Source: Candidatus Gastranaerophilales bacterium (GTDB lineage: Bacteria; Cyanobacteriota; Vampirovibrionia; Gastranaerophilales; Gastranaerophilaceae). Taken from it: 64,000 nt of DNA. The stretch lies in NCBI GenBank assembly GCA_944325005.1, contig CALUYO010000006.1, positions 1 to 64,000 of the forward strand, given 5' to 3'. This document shows, piece by piece, positions 8,770 through 17,686 of the stretch (position 1 is its first letter; every line of letters begins with the position of its first letter). The position numbers were made by a program, and so were the translations under genes. The notes beneath the pieces are model-generated. The model saw only the letters and a list, made by a program, of their open reading frames with translations, had not been told where the DNA came from and did not search any database.

Positions 8770-9405
8770 TTATCTTATAAAATTTGTATATTCAATTTCT
8801 TCGGGTTCGGGAGGATTTATACCTGCTTTTTGAGCAGCTTCTTTACACTTAAGATGATATGCCATATTCCTTGCAAGAATTCTCATATTCTGCATACCTT
8901 CTTTATCCTGCTTAACCTCATCCGGATTTTGTCCATGTACCATATTCCAGTATCTGCCTGAAATTACGGGCATCTGATTGATTTGAAAGTATTTGTTAAG
9001 CTGATCTAAAGTTGCAGTTGTTCCAGCCCGCCTTGCGGAAACTATTGCTGTGCCGGGCTTATGCTTAAACGAATCATGTCCTGACATATAATCAACAAAG
9101 AAAGCTCTATCCAAAAACGGAACAATTGAACCTGATGCAGACCCGTAATGAACAGGCGAGCCGATTACATAACCGTCAAAGTCTCTTGCGAATTCTACAA
9201 AATCATTAACTTTATCTTTAATTACACATCTGCCTATTTCCCCGCATGCCCGGCAGGCATGGCATGGAGCTATCGGGTCTTTGCCGATATAATAAAATTC
9301 TGTTTCTATACCTTCATTGTTTAAAGTTTTCGCAATTTCATTTAACGCCGTATATGTACATCCATGCTCATTAGGTGACCCGTTTATTAATAATACTTTC
9401 ATCAT
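8770..9405 (-). CDS. NADPH-dependent FMN reductase / iron-sulfur flavoprotein family
   Basis: A 211-residue flavodoxin-fold protein beginning '[21 protein letters not shown]', the FMN-binding GSP loop of the NAD(P)H-dependent FMN reductase superfamily. A cysteine cluster '[15 protein letters not shown]' (about residues 47-61) resembles the 4Fe-4S or disulfide motif of iron-sulfur flavoproteins. '[16 protein letters not shown]' is the second flavin loop. AGGAGG lies eight bases before the ATG pair. It is located 57 bp upstream of the aldo/keto reductase and 13 bp downstream of the CMD-cupin gene, in one likely operon. Confidence 0.8.
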   Translation of the reverse strand: MMKVLLINGSPNEHGCTYTALNEIAKTLNNEGIETEFYYIGKDPIAPCHACRACGEIGRCVIKDKVNDFVEFARDFDGYVIGSPVHYGSASGSIVPFLDRAFFVDYMSGHDSFKHKPGTAIVSARRAGTTATLDQLNKYFQINQMPVISGRYWNMVHGQNPDEVKQDKEGMQNMRILARNMAYHLKCKEAAQKAGINPPEPEEIEYTNFIR

Positions 9406-9417
9406 TTATGATGCCTC

Positions 9418-10455
9418 CTACTTCAATTTACTGTATTCTTTATCTGATACCTTTTCCAGCCACTCAGTAGACGCGCCTTCTGCCGGAACGGAAATTGCTA
9501 TATGAGAAAACCAGCTGTCCTTTGCTGCGCCATGCCAGTGTTTAACTTCCGGCGGAATATTTACGACATCACCGGCTTTAAGTTCTCTTGCTGGTTTACC
9601 CCATTCCTGATAATAACCTCTGCCTTCGGTTACAAGAAGTATTTGACCGTCTTTATGGTGAATATGCCAGTTATTGCGGCAGCCGGGTTCAAATGTTACG
9701 TTGGCCGAAGAAACACCTTCTTTTGTCAACGGATTAAGATAGCTTTTTCCGGTGAAATATTTTTCATTAGCGGTATTATCAGCTCCTAAACCAAAATCAC
9801 CGCCCTTATAAACAGAACTTGTCAGTTTCAAAATTTCATCAACCTGTTCATCGGTTAAGCCGTTATGTTTTCCGACATTGATATGAGAATTTAACTGCGG
9901 CTCAACGCCTTTTATAGTTGATAAGAATGCAATTGTTGCAACTTCTCTTTCCTGATAAGACAAAACTCCTCTTGCAAAAATATCTGCAAACAAATGTTCT
10001 TTTAAGTACCGGTCAATCGCAGGCGCAAATTCAAATACACCGCCTTTAAACTGTTTTCCGGTCAGCTTAAACTGAACATCGTCGCCGTATGTAAATTTAT
10101 CTGTATCCTTTGGCAAAATTTTGCCTTCTTCACCAATTTTATCGTTTTTATCTTTTCTTGAATCCATAACTTGCATAAATGTGGAAAGTCCGTTAAGGCT
10201 TCTCGGGAAACCGCAGTAAGCATAAGCCTGAACAAGGATTTCTTTAATTTCATTTACGGTTAAGCCTTCATCAAGCCCCTTATTTAAAGCTTTTTCAAGA
10301 TTAATTAAATCACCTTTTGCGGTGTAAGATGAAATCATAACAATGTTTTGCTGTTTTTTAGTTAAGACATCTTTTGCCATACATTTTTCTCCTGTAAAAA
10401 TTCCAGCTGCAATAATTAAGGCAATTGCCGCTGTTAACAATTTTTTCAAATTCAT
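9418..10455 (-). CDS. Exported carboxymuconolactone decarboxylase-cupin fusion
   Basis: A 345-residue protein with an N-terminal signal sequence (hydrophobic residues about 5-22), two CMD (AhpD-like) helical domains and a C-terminal cupin. The first CMD domain spans roughly residues 35-110 ('EIKEILVQAYAYCGFPRSLNGL', one cysteine rather than the CxxC of AhpD). The second is at about 150-225 ('SYQEREVATIAFLSTIKGVEPQLNSHINVGKHNG'). The cupin at about 250-330 has metal ligands in 'NWHIHHKDGQILLVTEGRGYY' and 'HWHGA'. Such fusions are common beside flavodoxins and aldo/keto reductases in gut anaerobes. The reaction is unknown. Confidence 0.82.
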   Translation of the reverse strand: MNLKKLLTAAIALIIAAGIFTGEKCMAKDVLTKKQQNIVMISSYTAKGDLINLEKALNKGLDEGLTVNEIKEILVQAYAYCGFPRSLNGLSTFMQVMDSRKDKNDKIGEEGKILPKDTDKFTYGDDVQFKLTGKQFKGGVFEFAPAIDRYLKEHLFADIFARGVLSYQEREVATIAFLSTIKGVEPQLNSHINVGKHNGLTDEQVDEILKLTSSVYKGGDFGLGADNTANEKYFTGKSYLNPLTKEGVSSANVTFEPGCRNNWHIHHKDGQILLVTEGRGYYQEWGKPARELKAGDVVNIPPEVKHWHGAAKDSWFSHIAISVPAEGASTEWLEKVSDKEYSKLK

Positions 10456-10612
10456 AAGACCTCGCTAATTTTAATTACTAAAAGCTTATAATACCATTAT
10501 TAAAGATTTTTTGATTTTATAAAGACCTTATTCTGCTATTTTCTTATCTAATTCTCTCACTTAATTTTGAAAAATTGTATTTTTAAGTTAAAATAAAAAC
10601 AGGAGGTGTGTT

Positions 10613-11492
10613 GTGGAAGCAAAATATAATGCAATTAGAGATATAATTTTAAGAAATATTCCCGATGCCGGTAACTATCCAACCTCCATAAACGGTGTAA
10701 GGATTGTACGCAGGGATGAACCTACGGAATTTTTGAGATGTTTTTATAACCCGAGCTGTATACTTGTCCTTCAAGGTATAAAAAATATGCTTTATGGAGA
10801 AGAAAATATTGTATATACCAGAGGACAGTATGTTGTTTCGTGATATTCCGGTATCAAACCGCGTTGTGGAAGCATCTGTTGATAAACCCTTTGTAGTATT
10901 AATACTTGAACTGGATTCAAATATTATTTCAAATCTTATACTGGAAACAAAATTGCCTAAAAAAATTGATAGTAATGAAAAAGCACTTGCTATATCTGAT
11001 ACGGATGAAGAATTGCTTGATGTGTTTTACAGACTTGCACTTCTTCTTGAAAAGCCCGAATCAGAACAACAGATTATGTCTCCCATTATAATAAAAGAAG
11101 TTTACTACAGACTACTGACAGGACCTCTTGGAAATCAGCTGCAACTGATAAATACAAAAGGTACACGCTCAAACCAGATTGCGCATGCAATTTCTCTTAT
11201 AAAAGACAGTTATAGTGAAAAATTAAACATGGATGAAATTGCCAGAAGTGTAAATATGGCTCCTTCTTCTTTTTACAGGAATTTTAAAAAAGTGACAAAG
11301 GTCAGCCCGCTTCAATACCAGAAACAGTTAAAGCTCTATGAAGCTCAAAGATTGATGCTCTCAGGAAATTATGATGCTGCTACGGCCGGTTATGAAGTTG
11401 GGTACGAAAGCCCTACTCAATTCAGCAGAGAATATAAAAAAATGTTTGGAAATCCTCCAAAAGCTGATATCAGGAAATTGGCCGTCGTTTAA
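10613..11492 (+). pseudogene. AraC-family regulator, frameshifted
   Basis: The first frame (10613-10843) starts at GTG after AGGAGGTG and encodes the opening of an AraC_N sensor domain up to 'GQYVVS' followed by TGA. The homology goes on at once in another frame with 'DIPVSNRVVEASVDKP', the rest of the sensor domain, and a normal AraC double helix-turn-helix ('LNMDEIARSVNMAPSSFYRNFKKVT', 'GYEVGYESPTQFSREYKKMFG'), ending at 11492. The frames meet near 10837-10845. A one-base insertion or two-base loss there explains the break; the latter restores a family-like 'VVSxDIPV'. The C-terminal DNA-binding half could still be made from an internal start. The gene is divergent from the redox cluster it probably controlled. 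Confidence 0.72.
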
Positions 11493-11592
11493 GATGACTG
11501 CTATATTACAAAAAGTTACAATATTTAAAGTTTTTGAAATCCTTTGCCGTTAAATATTTTAATAAATATATATATATAAAAGGTGTTTTGTT

Positions 11593-12504
11593 ATGAGTTT
11601 AGTTATTGATTCTAATCTTGAATATTTACAAAATATTTTGCATATCAGCTCTGTAACATTTGAAGAGAAATATTCAAACATGTCTGTCGATGAAATTATC
11701 GAAGCAGAAGCGGCAGAGGGTAATCAATATGCTATAGCACTTGCTCAGGAACTAACAACTAATACAAGTCTTATAATTGAATTATTTGATCTGGCAGACA
11801 CCAATAACAAATATATGATTTTAAGAGAATTGAGTGCACAGCAGCTTGCGGCTTTTTTACCGGAAATGGAAGAAAGCGACCTGCATCAGGGGCTATTTTT
11901 TTTCACTCAGGATAAATTGATGAAGCTGCTTGAAAATCTCCCTCCGGAACAGCTGGTTAATACAGCTTTTGAATTATTCTCGCAGGATGAAATAGTAAAA
12001 CTTATGCCGGATGAGCAGCTTAATAAATTTCTAACAAGTACTGATATTGATAAAAATAAAATTTTAAAACATATGCAGTCTATTCCTGAAGAATATGTTG
12101 CTCAGGTTTTGGAACAAATTACCGGAGAATCTGCACAGGGATTAAGCAGTTTTGATTTGTCCAAAAGAATAGGCCAGCTAAATCCTCTGGAATATCAGGA
12201 CGCATTAATGGCTTTCCAGCCTACTCAGAAACAACAGCTTGTTTTATCACTCGGAAAAGAACATTCTGAATGGTTTCAATTATTTGATGCTCATGCTTAT
12301 ACAACAATTATGAATAGAGAGAAACACCAGCCGGAAGTAGTAAAGGCTATGTCTGTTATAGAACCTGAATATGTTCAAAATATGATTAAAGAACTTCCTA
12401 ACGATCTGTTATCACTTGTTATAACCCAGATGGATACTGATAAATTCGCAGAAATACTAATGGATAGATTTCCGGAAGTTATTGCAGATATGATAATGAG
12501 ATAA
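11593..12504 (+). CDS. Helical repeat protein of unknown function (MgtE-N/FliG-like pattern)
   Basis: A 303-residue soluble, acidic, mostly helical protein without membrane segments or signal peptide. It contains successive short helical units with a repeated 'L...LP.E.....' pattern, such as 'LRELSAQQLAAFLPEMEESDL', 'LLENLPPEQLVNTAFEL', 'KLMPDEQLNKFL' and 'IKELPNDLLSLVI'. This is reminiscent of MgtE intracellular or FliG-type armadillo-like repeats, but no defined family is recognised. The ATG at 11593 follows AAAAGGTG. It stands alone and converges with the XRE gene, two bases apart. Confidence 0.6.
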   Translation: MSLVIDSNLEYLQNILHISSVTFEEKYSNMSVDEIIEAEAAEGNQYAIALAQELTTNTSLIIELFDLADTNNKYMILRELSAQQLAAFLPEMEESDLHQGLFFFTQDKLMKLLENLPPEQLVNTAFELFSQDEIVKLMPDEQLNKFLTSTDIDKNKILKHMQSIPEEYVAQVLEQITGESAQGLSSFDLSKRIGQLNPLEYQDALMAFQPTQKQQLVLSLGKEHSEWFQLFDAHAYTTIMNREKHQPEVVKAMSVIEPEYVQNMIKELPNDLLSLVITQMDTDKFAEILMDRFPEVIADMIMR

Positions 12505-12505
12505 T

Positions 12506-12724
12506 TTAAAACCTTAATAGGTTTTGAATATTTGTTTCAAGGTAATTTGCGAGTACAGTAATTTTCAATAATGACATATTTTGTATACCCCGCTCAATAC
12601 GGCTTATATATTCACGGTTAACTCCCATTTTCTCTGCGAGGTTTTCCTGTGAATATCCCAACCTTACTCTCTCTGCTTTAACATTTCTGCCAAATTGTTT
12701 TAATATTTCTTTTTCGTTATACAT
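12506..12724 (-). CDS. Small XRE-family HTH regulator
   Basis: A 72-residue single-domain Cro/C1-type protein: 'FGRNVKAERVRLGYSQENLAEKMGVNREYISRIERGIQNMSLLKITVLANYLE'. The helix-turn-helix covers about residues 25-46, with the typical 'S..yiS.iErG' pattern. It is divergent from a small LuxR-type gene, and an inverted repeat overlapping that gene's promoter lies between them, so auto- and cross-repression are likely. A short hairpin, AAAACCT and AGGTTTT around TAAT (12508-12525), lies at its 3' end and may work as a weak terminator for both convergent genes. Confidence 0.75.
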   Translation of the reverse strand: MYNEKEILKQFGRNVKAERVRLGYSQENLAEKMGVNREYISRIERGIQNMSLLKITVLANYLETNIQNLLRF

Positions 12725-12736
12725 TATTTACCTATT

Positions 12737-12774
12737 TTACAAGTATTGACATGATTTTGCTTGTAACTTATAAT
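12737..12774 (+). promoter_or_regulatory. Consensus sigma70 promoter with flanking inverted repeat
   Basis: TTGACA (12746-12751), a 17-base spacer and TATAAT (12769-12774) form a perfect consensus promoter reading into the LuxR-type gene. The inverted repeat TTACAAG (12737-12743) / CTTGTAA (12760-12766) brackets the -35 box and is a fitting operator for the divergent XRE protein. This promoter rules out the ATG at 12751 as the start of the downstream gene. Confidence 0.6.
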
Positions 12775-12810
12775 TATTCTTGTCGGGCACTTATAAGTAT
12801 CATAAAAATT

Positions 12811-13041
12811 ATGAGGACAAAAATATTTACAACTGAACTAACCGAGAGGGAATGCCAAATTTTATATTTAGTTGCAAACGGTTATTCTAATGCTGAAATT
12901 GCAAATTCTTTATGTCTTAGTACAAATACAATTAAAGCAGTAATGGCTGTAATTTTGAAAAAGTTAAATGCCAGAAATCGTGCTCAAGCTGTTTTTGTTG
13001 CAACAAAGAAAAATCTGTTAGACAATGCTCTGGTGCCTTAA
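12811..13041 (+). CDS. Stand-alone LuxR/GerE-type HTH protein
   Basis: A 76-residue protein made of little more than a LuxR-type DNA-binding domain: 'LTERECQILYLVANGYSNAEIANSLCLSTNTIKAVMAVILKKLNARNRAQAV'. There is no receiver or autoinducer domain, as in GerE. The ATG at 12811 is chosen because a consensus promoter lies just upstream and would start transcription near 12781; no clear Shine-Dalgarno sequence is seen. The last 24 bases overlap the 3' end of the convergent pncC gene. The target genes are unknown. Confidence 0.7.
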   Translation: MRTKIFTTELTERECQILYLVANGYSNAEIANSLCLSTNTIKAVMAVILKKLNARNRAQAVFVATKKNLLDNALVP

Positions 13042-13551
13042 TGTATCAAGGACCATTTGTAAAGCTTTTTCTGAAAACATAAATTTCATATTTTTGCGGT
13101 TATAATTCGGATTTAATTCAAATTTTTTTACATTTATATTGTCATTATAACCGCAGGCTGCATACATTAGCCCGACAGGTTTTGTTTCACTTCCGGCTGG
13201 ACCTGCAACTCCTGTTGTACAGATTACAAGATCGCTGCCGGTAAGCCTTAAAAGCCCCTGTGCCATTTCAAGGGCGCATTCCGCACTTACGGCACCGTAT
13301 TTTTTTATTGTTTCGGGTGATACATTTAAAATTTTATGTTTAGCTTCATTTGAATAGGTTACAAAATTAGCCTTAATATAAGCGGAACTTCCCGAGATAT
13401 CAGTAAGTCTTGAGCTGATAAGCCCGCCTGTACAGGATTCTGCAGATGAAATCTGTAAGGCTTCACGCAAAAGAATTTTGCCTATGTCATTCGCAAGCTG
13501 TGATCTGTTACTTAATATAAATGCCTTTAAATTCAGAAATGTTTTTTTCAT
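13018..13551 (-). CDS. pncC: Nicotinamide-nucleotide amidohydrolase (CinA C-terminal domain)
   Basis: The enzyme deamidates NMN to nicotinic acid mononucleotide in the pyridine nucleotide cycle. The 177-residue protein corresponds to the CinA C-terminal domain only, without the N-terminal MoCF/COG1058 part. Hallmarks are 'ISSAESCTGGLISSRLTDISGSSAYIKANFVTYSNEAK' in outline (catalytic Ser in the SAESCTGG motif), 'YGAVSAECALEMAQG' and 'CTTGVAGPAGSETKPVGL'. It is on its own between regulators and dnaB. Confidence 0.87.
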   Translation of the reverse strand: MKKTFLNLKAFILSNRSQLANDIGKILLREALQISSAESCTGGLISSRLTDISGSSAYIKANFVTYSNEAKHKILNVSPETIKKYGAVSAECALEMAQGLLRLTGSDLVICTTGVAGPAGSETKPVGLMYAACGYNDNINVKKFELNPNYNRKNMKFMFSEKALQMVLDTLRHQSIV

Positions 13552-13592
13552 AAATTGATTTTCGAATGATAAAAAATTTTTGTCAATAATTC

Positions 13593-13621
13593 TTTACATG
13601 CAAATTTATTTTTTATGTAAT
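13593..13621 (+). promoter_or_regulatory. Probable dnaB promoter
   Basis: TTTACA (13593-13598) is followed by a 17-base spacer and TGTAAT (13616-13621), about 28 bases before the dnaB start codon. An AGGAG ribosome site lies in between. Each hexamer has one mismatch to consensus. Confidence 0.45.
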
Positions 13622-13649
13622 ATCATGTTATAACAGGAGAATATCTGGC

Positions 13650-15026
13650 ATGGCAGTAAAAGAAAAAGAAAATAATTTTGGAATGCTTCCGCAGAATATT
13701 GAAGCTGAGGAAGCGGTTCTGGGCGCAATTCTTGTTAATCCTAATGTAATTACCAAAGTTGTAGAGACATTAAAACCCGAAAGTTTTTATAAACCTGCAC
13801 ACCGATATATTTATGATGCAATGCTCCAGCTTTTTAACAGTAATGAAAGAATCGATATTGTTTCTGTCTCTGATGTATTAAATTATAACTCAAAACTTGA
13901 GACAATCGGCGGCCGTGCCTTTGTAAATGACCTGTGTTATAAGACAATTACAACTTCAAATATTGAATATTATGCAAAAATCGTTCAGGAAAAAGCAATA
14001 AAAAGGGCATTAATTAACGCAGGTTCGGAAATTGTCTCTTTTGGATATGACGTAAATCCTATTGATCAATCTCTTGACAGTGCTGAAAAACTTATATTTG
14101 ATATAGCTTCTAAGAAGGCTACCTCGGATCTTGTGCATGTTAAAGATCTTGTATTAAATACTTATGAAAAAATTGAATACCGTTATGAACATAAGGATGA
14201 ATTAACAGGCGTTCCGACAGATTTTTACGAGCTGGACGCTATACTAAACGGTTTGCAAAAATCTGATTTGATAATCCTTGCAGCCCGTCCTGCTATGGGA
14301 AAAACGGCTCTGGCTTTGAATATTGCACAAAATGTTGCCCTGAAAGCAAAAGTTCCCGTAGCGATATTCTCTCTGGAAATGTCAAAAGATCAATTGATGC
14401 AGCGTATGTTATGTTCGGAAGCGGAAATTGATTCCCAGAGAGTTAAAACCGGTAACATGCAAAGTAAGGACTGGGAAAAACTTGCAACTGCAATGAACGC
14501 ATTTGCACAGGCGCCGATATATATTGATGATACATCAGGCTGTACTATTACTGATATTCGTGCAAAATGCCGGAGATTAAAGATGGAAGAAAAAAATCTC
14601 GGTCTGGTATTAATCGATTATCTTCAATTAATGGAAAGTGCCGGCAGAGAAGATAGGATGCAGCAAATTTCAGCTATATCAAGAGGCTTAAAAATTCTAG
14701 CCAAAGAACTTGACGTGCCGGTAATTGCTCTTTCGCAATTGTCGCGTGCTGTTGAGTCGAGAACTGATAAACGGCCCATGCTTTCTGATTTGAGAGAATC
14801 CGGCTCTATTGAGCAAGACGCGGATATTGTAATGTTTATTTATCGTGATGAATATTACAGAAAAGCTGAGGATGGCGAGGATGATGCAGCTGCTAAGGCG
14901 CAGTCAAAAGGAGAATCTGAAATTATTATTGCTAAACACAGAAACGGCTCTGTCGGAACAGTAAAACTTCTGTTTCAGGGCAATATTACAAAGTTTAAAA
15001 ATCCTATTAAGACTGACGCTTTTTAA
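13650..15026 (+). CDS. dnaB: Replicative DNA helicase DnaB
   Basis: The hexameric replicative helicase unwinds DNA at the fork. The 458-residue protein has the N-terminal primase-interaction domain ('MLPQNIEAEEAVLGAILVN', about residues 12-110) and a RecA-like C-terminal domain starting with 'TGVPTDFYELDAILNGL'. Walker A is 'ARPAMGKTALAL', followed by 'IFSLEMSKDQLMQRM', Walker B 'LVLIDYLQLM', 'VIALSQLSRAVE' and 'DLRESGSIEQDADIV'. There is no intein. Normal family length and no anomalies. Confidence 0.95.
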   Translation: MAVKEKENNFGMLPQNIEAEEAVLGAILVNPNVITKVVETLKPESFYKPAHRYIYDAMLQLFNSNERIDIVSVSDVLNYNSKLETIGGRAFVNDLCYKTITTSNIEYYAKIVQEKAIKRALINAGSEIVSFGYDVNPIDQSLDSAEKLIFDIASKKATSDLVHVKDLVLNTYEKIEYRYEHKDELTGVPTDFYELDAILNGLQKSDLIILAARPAMGKTALALNIAQNVALKAKVPVAIFSLEMSKDQLMQRMLCSEAEIDSQRVKTGNMQSKDWEKLATAMNAFAQAPIYIDDTSGCTITDIRAKCRRLKMEEKNLGLVLIDYLQLMESAGREDRMQQISAISRGLKILAKELDVPVIALSQLSRAVESRTDKRPMLSDLRESGSIEQDADIVMFIYRDEYYRKAEDGEDDAAAKAQSKGESEIIIAKHRNGSVGTVKLLFQGNITKFKNPIKTDAF

Positions 15027-15050
15027 TTAATTATTTTTATTGCCGTTTTT

Positions 15051-15449
15051 TTATTTATGAAGATAATCTTCAAAAGTTTTTATGTTTACCTTATAACCGC
15101 AGCCTTCATGAAGTTTGGCTGGATAAAATATTCTTTTGGCGGGGTACTTTCTGCACATCGGCAGGCGATGTTTGTAATCAGAGCATAGGCCATCTTTGGT
15201 CACAAGTTTACAGGCAAAAATTAAATTTCCTTCTTCATCTTTCCCTTTTATATAAAATCTTTTGTAAGCGGGGAAAATAAACTGCATAATTCTAAATTCT
15301 TTTTCTGTGTAGGTGTCGTAACTGTACATATAGTTACAGCACTTCCCGCATTTTTTGCAGCTGCCGGTAATCTCATATTTTATCCTTTCCGGCACAAAGT
15401 ACGAGCGTATTTCGTTTATTATCACCATTATAAAATCAATTATATTCAC
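15051..15449 (-). CDS. YkgJ-like CxxCxxCC protein, short form
   Basis: A 132-residue protein with 'GSCKKCGKCCNYMYSY' near residues 30-45 and later cysteines in 'FACKLVTKDGLCSDYKHRLPMCRKYP'. This is the YkgJ zinc/iron-chelating pattern. The N-terminus (MNIIDFIMVIINEIRSYFV) is hydrophobic and may contact the membrane. It is convergent with dnaB and divergent from the PBP gene. The exact role is unknown; a second, larger family member is encoded at 6602-7237. Confidence 0.7.
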   Translation of the reverse strand: MNIIDFIMVIINEIRSYFVPERIKYEITGSCKKCGKCCNYMYSYDTYTEKEFRIMQFIFPAYKRFYIKGKDEEGNLIFACKLVTKDGLCSDYKHRLPMCRKYPAKRIFYPAKLHEGCGYKVNIKTFEDYLHK

Positions 15450-15519
15450 AAAAACAGTATATCATATTTGCCAAAAATTTATTTTATATTAAAATTATAT
15501 AGTTGAAGAGGGAGTGTTC

Positions 15520-17670
15520 ATGTCAAAATATAAAATAAATAAAAATTATACAGCCAAAGAAATGGCAAGAGCCAATATTTCCAAAAAATCCAAAAAAGGC
15601 GGCGGTTTTTTATCAACTCTTAAATTCATTTTTATATTAAGCTGTGCCTGCGCTCTTGCCGGTGTTGTATCGTTAGAACTATATCTTTCTTCTCTCCCTC
15701 CTATTGAAAATTTAGAGCAGTTTAAGCCTAATATTGTTACTAAAATTTATTCTGCTGACGGAGAAATTATAAAGACTTTTACAGCTTATACGTATGAAAA
15801 AATTGAGTTGAAGGATATTCCGGAAAATTTAAAAAAAGCTCTGATAGCAACGGAAGATAAAAATTTTTACCGTCATCACGGCTATGATATTACCGGGCTT
15901 GCCCGTTCTACAATTCAAAATGTTCTTGCCGGTCGTGTTGTTCAGGGTGCAAGTACAATTACACAGCAGCTTGCCAGAGTTTTATTTTTAAATAATGAAA
16001 GAACTTTTGACCGAAAATTAAAAGAATTGTTTATTGCTGCAAGAATAGAAAAGACGATTTCCAAAGATCAGATTCTTGAAATGTATATGAATAATGTATA
16101 TCTCGGGGCAGGTGCATACGGGGTTGAAGGTGCTGCTCAAATATATTTTGATAAACATTTAAAGGAGTGTAATCTTGCCGAACTTGCCCTTATTGCCGGT
16201 CTGCCTCAGGCGCCTTCGGTGTATAATCCTTTTAACAATATGGATTTAGCTGTCCAAAGACGTAATCAGGTTCTTACAAGAATGTTTAAGATGAGATATA
16301 TTACCCGAGAAGAATATGAAAATGCCAAAAAAGAAAAAGTTCATCTCGCAAAAACTCCACAATTTTATACCACAAATAAGGCTCCTTATTTCTGTGATTA
16401 TGTGATGAATGAGCTTGAAAAACTCGGTTTTGATGAAACTGAAATTTCTCAGGGCGGTTATAAAGTTGTTACAACTCTTGACTATAAAGCCCAAAAAGCT
16501 GCAAATGAAGCTATATTGAAAAATCTTAAAAACTGGGGGTTGAATGGGGACAAGAATCAAGCAGCTGTTTTTGCCTATAGCCCTATTGACGGAAAAATAA
16601 TTGTATATTCTGGGGGAAAAGATTATACAAAGAGCCAGTATGACAGGGTTACACAGGCTGTGAGACCTCCGGGATCATCATTTAAGCCTATTGTTTATGC
16701 TGCAGCTATGGAAAAGGGCATAAACCCTAATGATATGATTGAAGACAGACCTATTACAATAGGACAGTGGTCCCCGCATAATTACGGGAACAAATATAGA
16801 GGAAAAATTCCTGTATATACAGCTTTAATGGTATCTTCAAATGTATGTGCGGCAAGATTGATTAAGGAAGTTGGAATTCGCTCGGTAATCCAGACTGCAA
16901 GAGTTTTAGGTATTGAAACTCCTCTAGAATACGATTATACTATCGCTTTAGGATCAAACGGCGTTAAACTTTTTGAGTTTACAAAGGCTTACGGTGCATT
17001 CGCCAACGGGGGCTATGTCGTTCAGCCTTATGCTGTAGAACGTGTTGAAACTTCTCGCGGTAAAGTTGTTTATAAGGCTCCTAAAACAAAGATTACACAC
17101 CAGCTAAGTATGAATACTGCTGCGGAAATGACTGCTATGATGAAAACAGTTTTAACCCATGGTACAGGGAGAGCAGCAAATATTGGAAAACCTGCAGCAG
17201 GTAAAACAGGTACTACGGATGATAATAAAGATGCTTATTTTATGGGTTATACTCCTAATATTGTTGCCGGTGTTTGGGTTGGTAATGATGACAACACCGT
17301 AATGAATAAGTCTATTCAGGGTGGTACTGTTCCCGCATTAATATGGAAAGATGTTATGAAGGTTGCGACAGAACCTTACGGTAAAGCTGAATTTAATTAT
17401 CCCGAAATAGAATTGATGCCTTTTGCGGCCGGAAGTAATGTTAAAATTATAGGAGAACAAAATAAACCTAAAGAGGAAGAAAAATCAGATACTTTACCTG
17501 AGCAGACAGAGCCATTACCATTGGCGCTTCCTGAATCTGTCAAAAATATTGAACAGTCTAAGCCTTCTCCTGTACAAGCTCCATTGCCGGCTGTTCAAAA
17601 ACCTGTTCCTGTAAAACAAACTACTGCTCCGGTACCTGTACCCATGGCTCTTCCGGAAAGTTTGCATTAG
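15520..17670 (+). CDS. Class A penicillin-binding protein (PBP1A-like)
   Basis: A bifunctional peptidoglycan polymerase and crosslinker, 716 residues from the ATG at 15520 (GAGGGAG upstream; a GTG two codons earlier is the alternative). After a basic cytoplasmic tail it has one membrane helix (about residues 30-52). The glycosyltransferase-51 domain shows 'ATEDKNFYRHHGYD', 'GASTITQQLAR', 'KELFIAARIEKTISKDQILEMYMN' and 'GVEGAAQIYFDK' in outline. The transpeptidase domain has 'PGSSFKP' (catalytic Ser), 'SSNV' and 'KTGTTDDNKD'. The C-terminus is a Pro/Glu-rich tail of about 75 residues. It is followed closely by the RNase H gene. Confidence 0.92.
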   Translation: MSKYKINKNYTAKEMARANISKKSKKGGGFLSTLKFIFILSCACALAGVVSLELYLSSLPPIENLEQFKPNIVTKIYSADGEIIKTFTAYTYEKIELKDIPENLKKALIATEDKNFYRHHGYDITGLARSTIQNVLAGRVVQGASTITQQLARVLFLNNERTFDRKLKELFIAARIEKTISKDQILEMYMNNVYLGAGAYGVEGAAQIYFDKHLKECNLAELALIAGLPQAPSVYNPFNNMDLAVQRRNQVLTRMFKMRYITREEYENAKKEKVHLAKTPQFYTTNKAPYFCDYVMNELEKLGFDETEISQGGYKVVTTLDYKAQKAANEAILKNLKNWGLNGDKNQAAVFAYSPIDGKIIVYSGGKDYTKSQYDRVTQAVRPPGSSFKPIVYAAAMEKGINPNDMIEDRPITIGQWSPHNYGNKYRGKIPVYTALMVSSNVCAARLIKEVGIRSVIQTARVLGIETPLEYDYTIALGSNGVKLFEFTKAYGAFANGGYVVQPYAVERVETSRGKVVYKAPKTKITHQLSMNTAAEMTAMMKTVLTHGTGRAANIGKPAAGKTGTTDDNKDAYFMGYTPNIVAGVWVGNDDNTVMNKSIQGGTVPALIWKDVMKVATEPYGKAEFNYPEIELMPFAAGSNVKIIGEQNKPKEEEKSDTLPEQTEPLPLALPESVKNIEQSKPSPVQAPLPAVQKPVPVKQTTAPVPVPMALPESLH

Positions 17671-17686
17671 AGGAGACTTAATTTTG

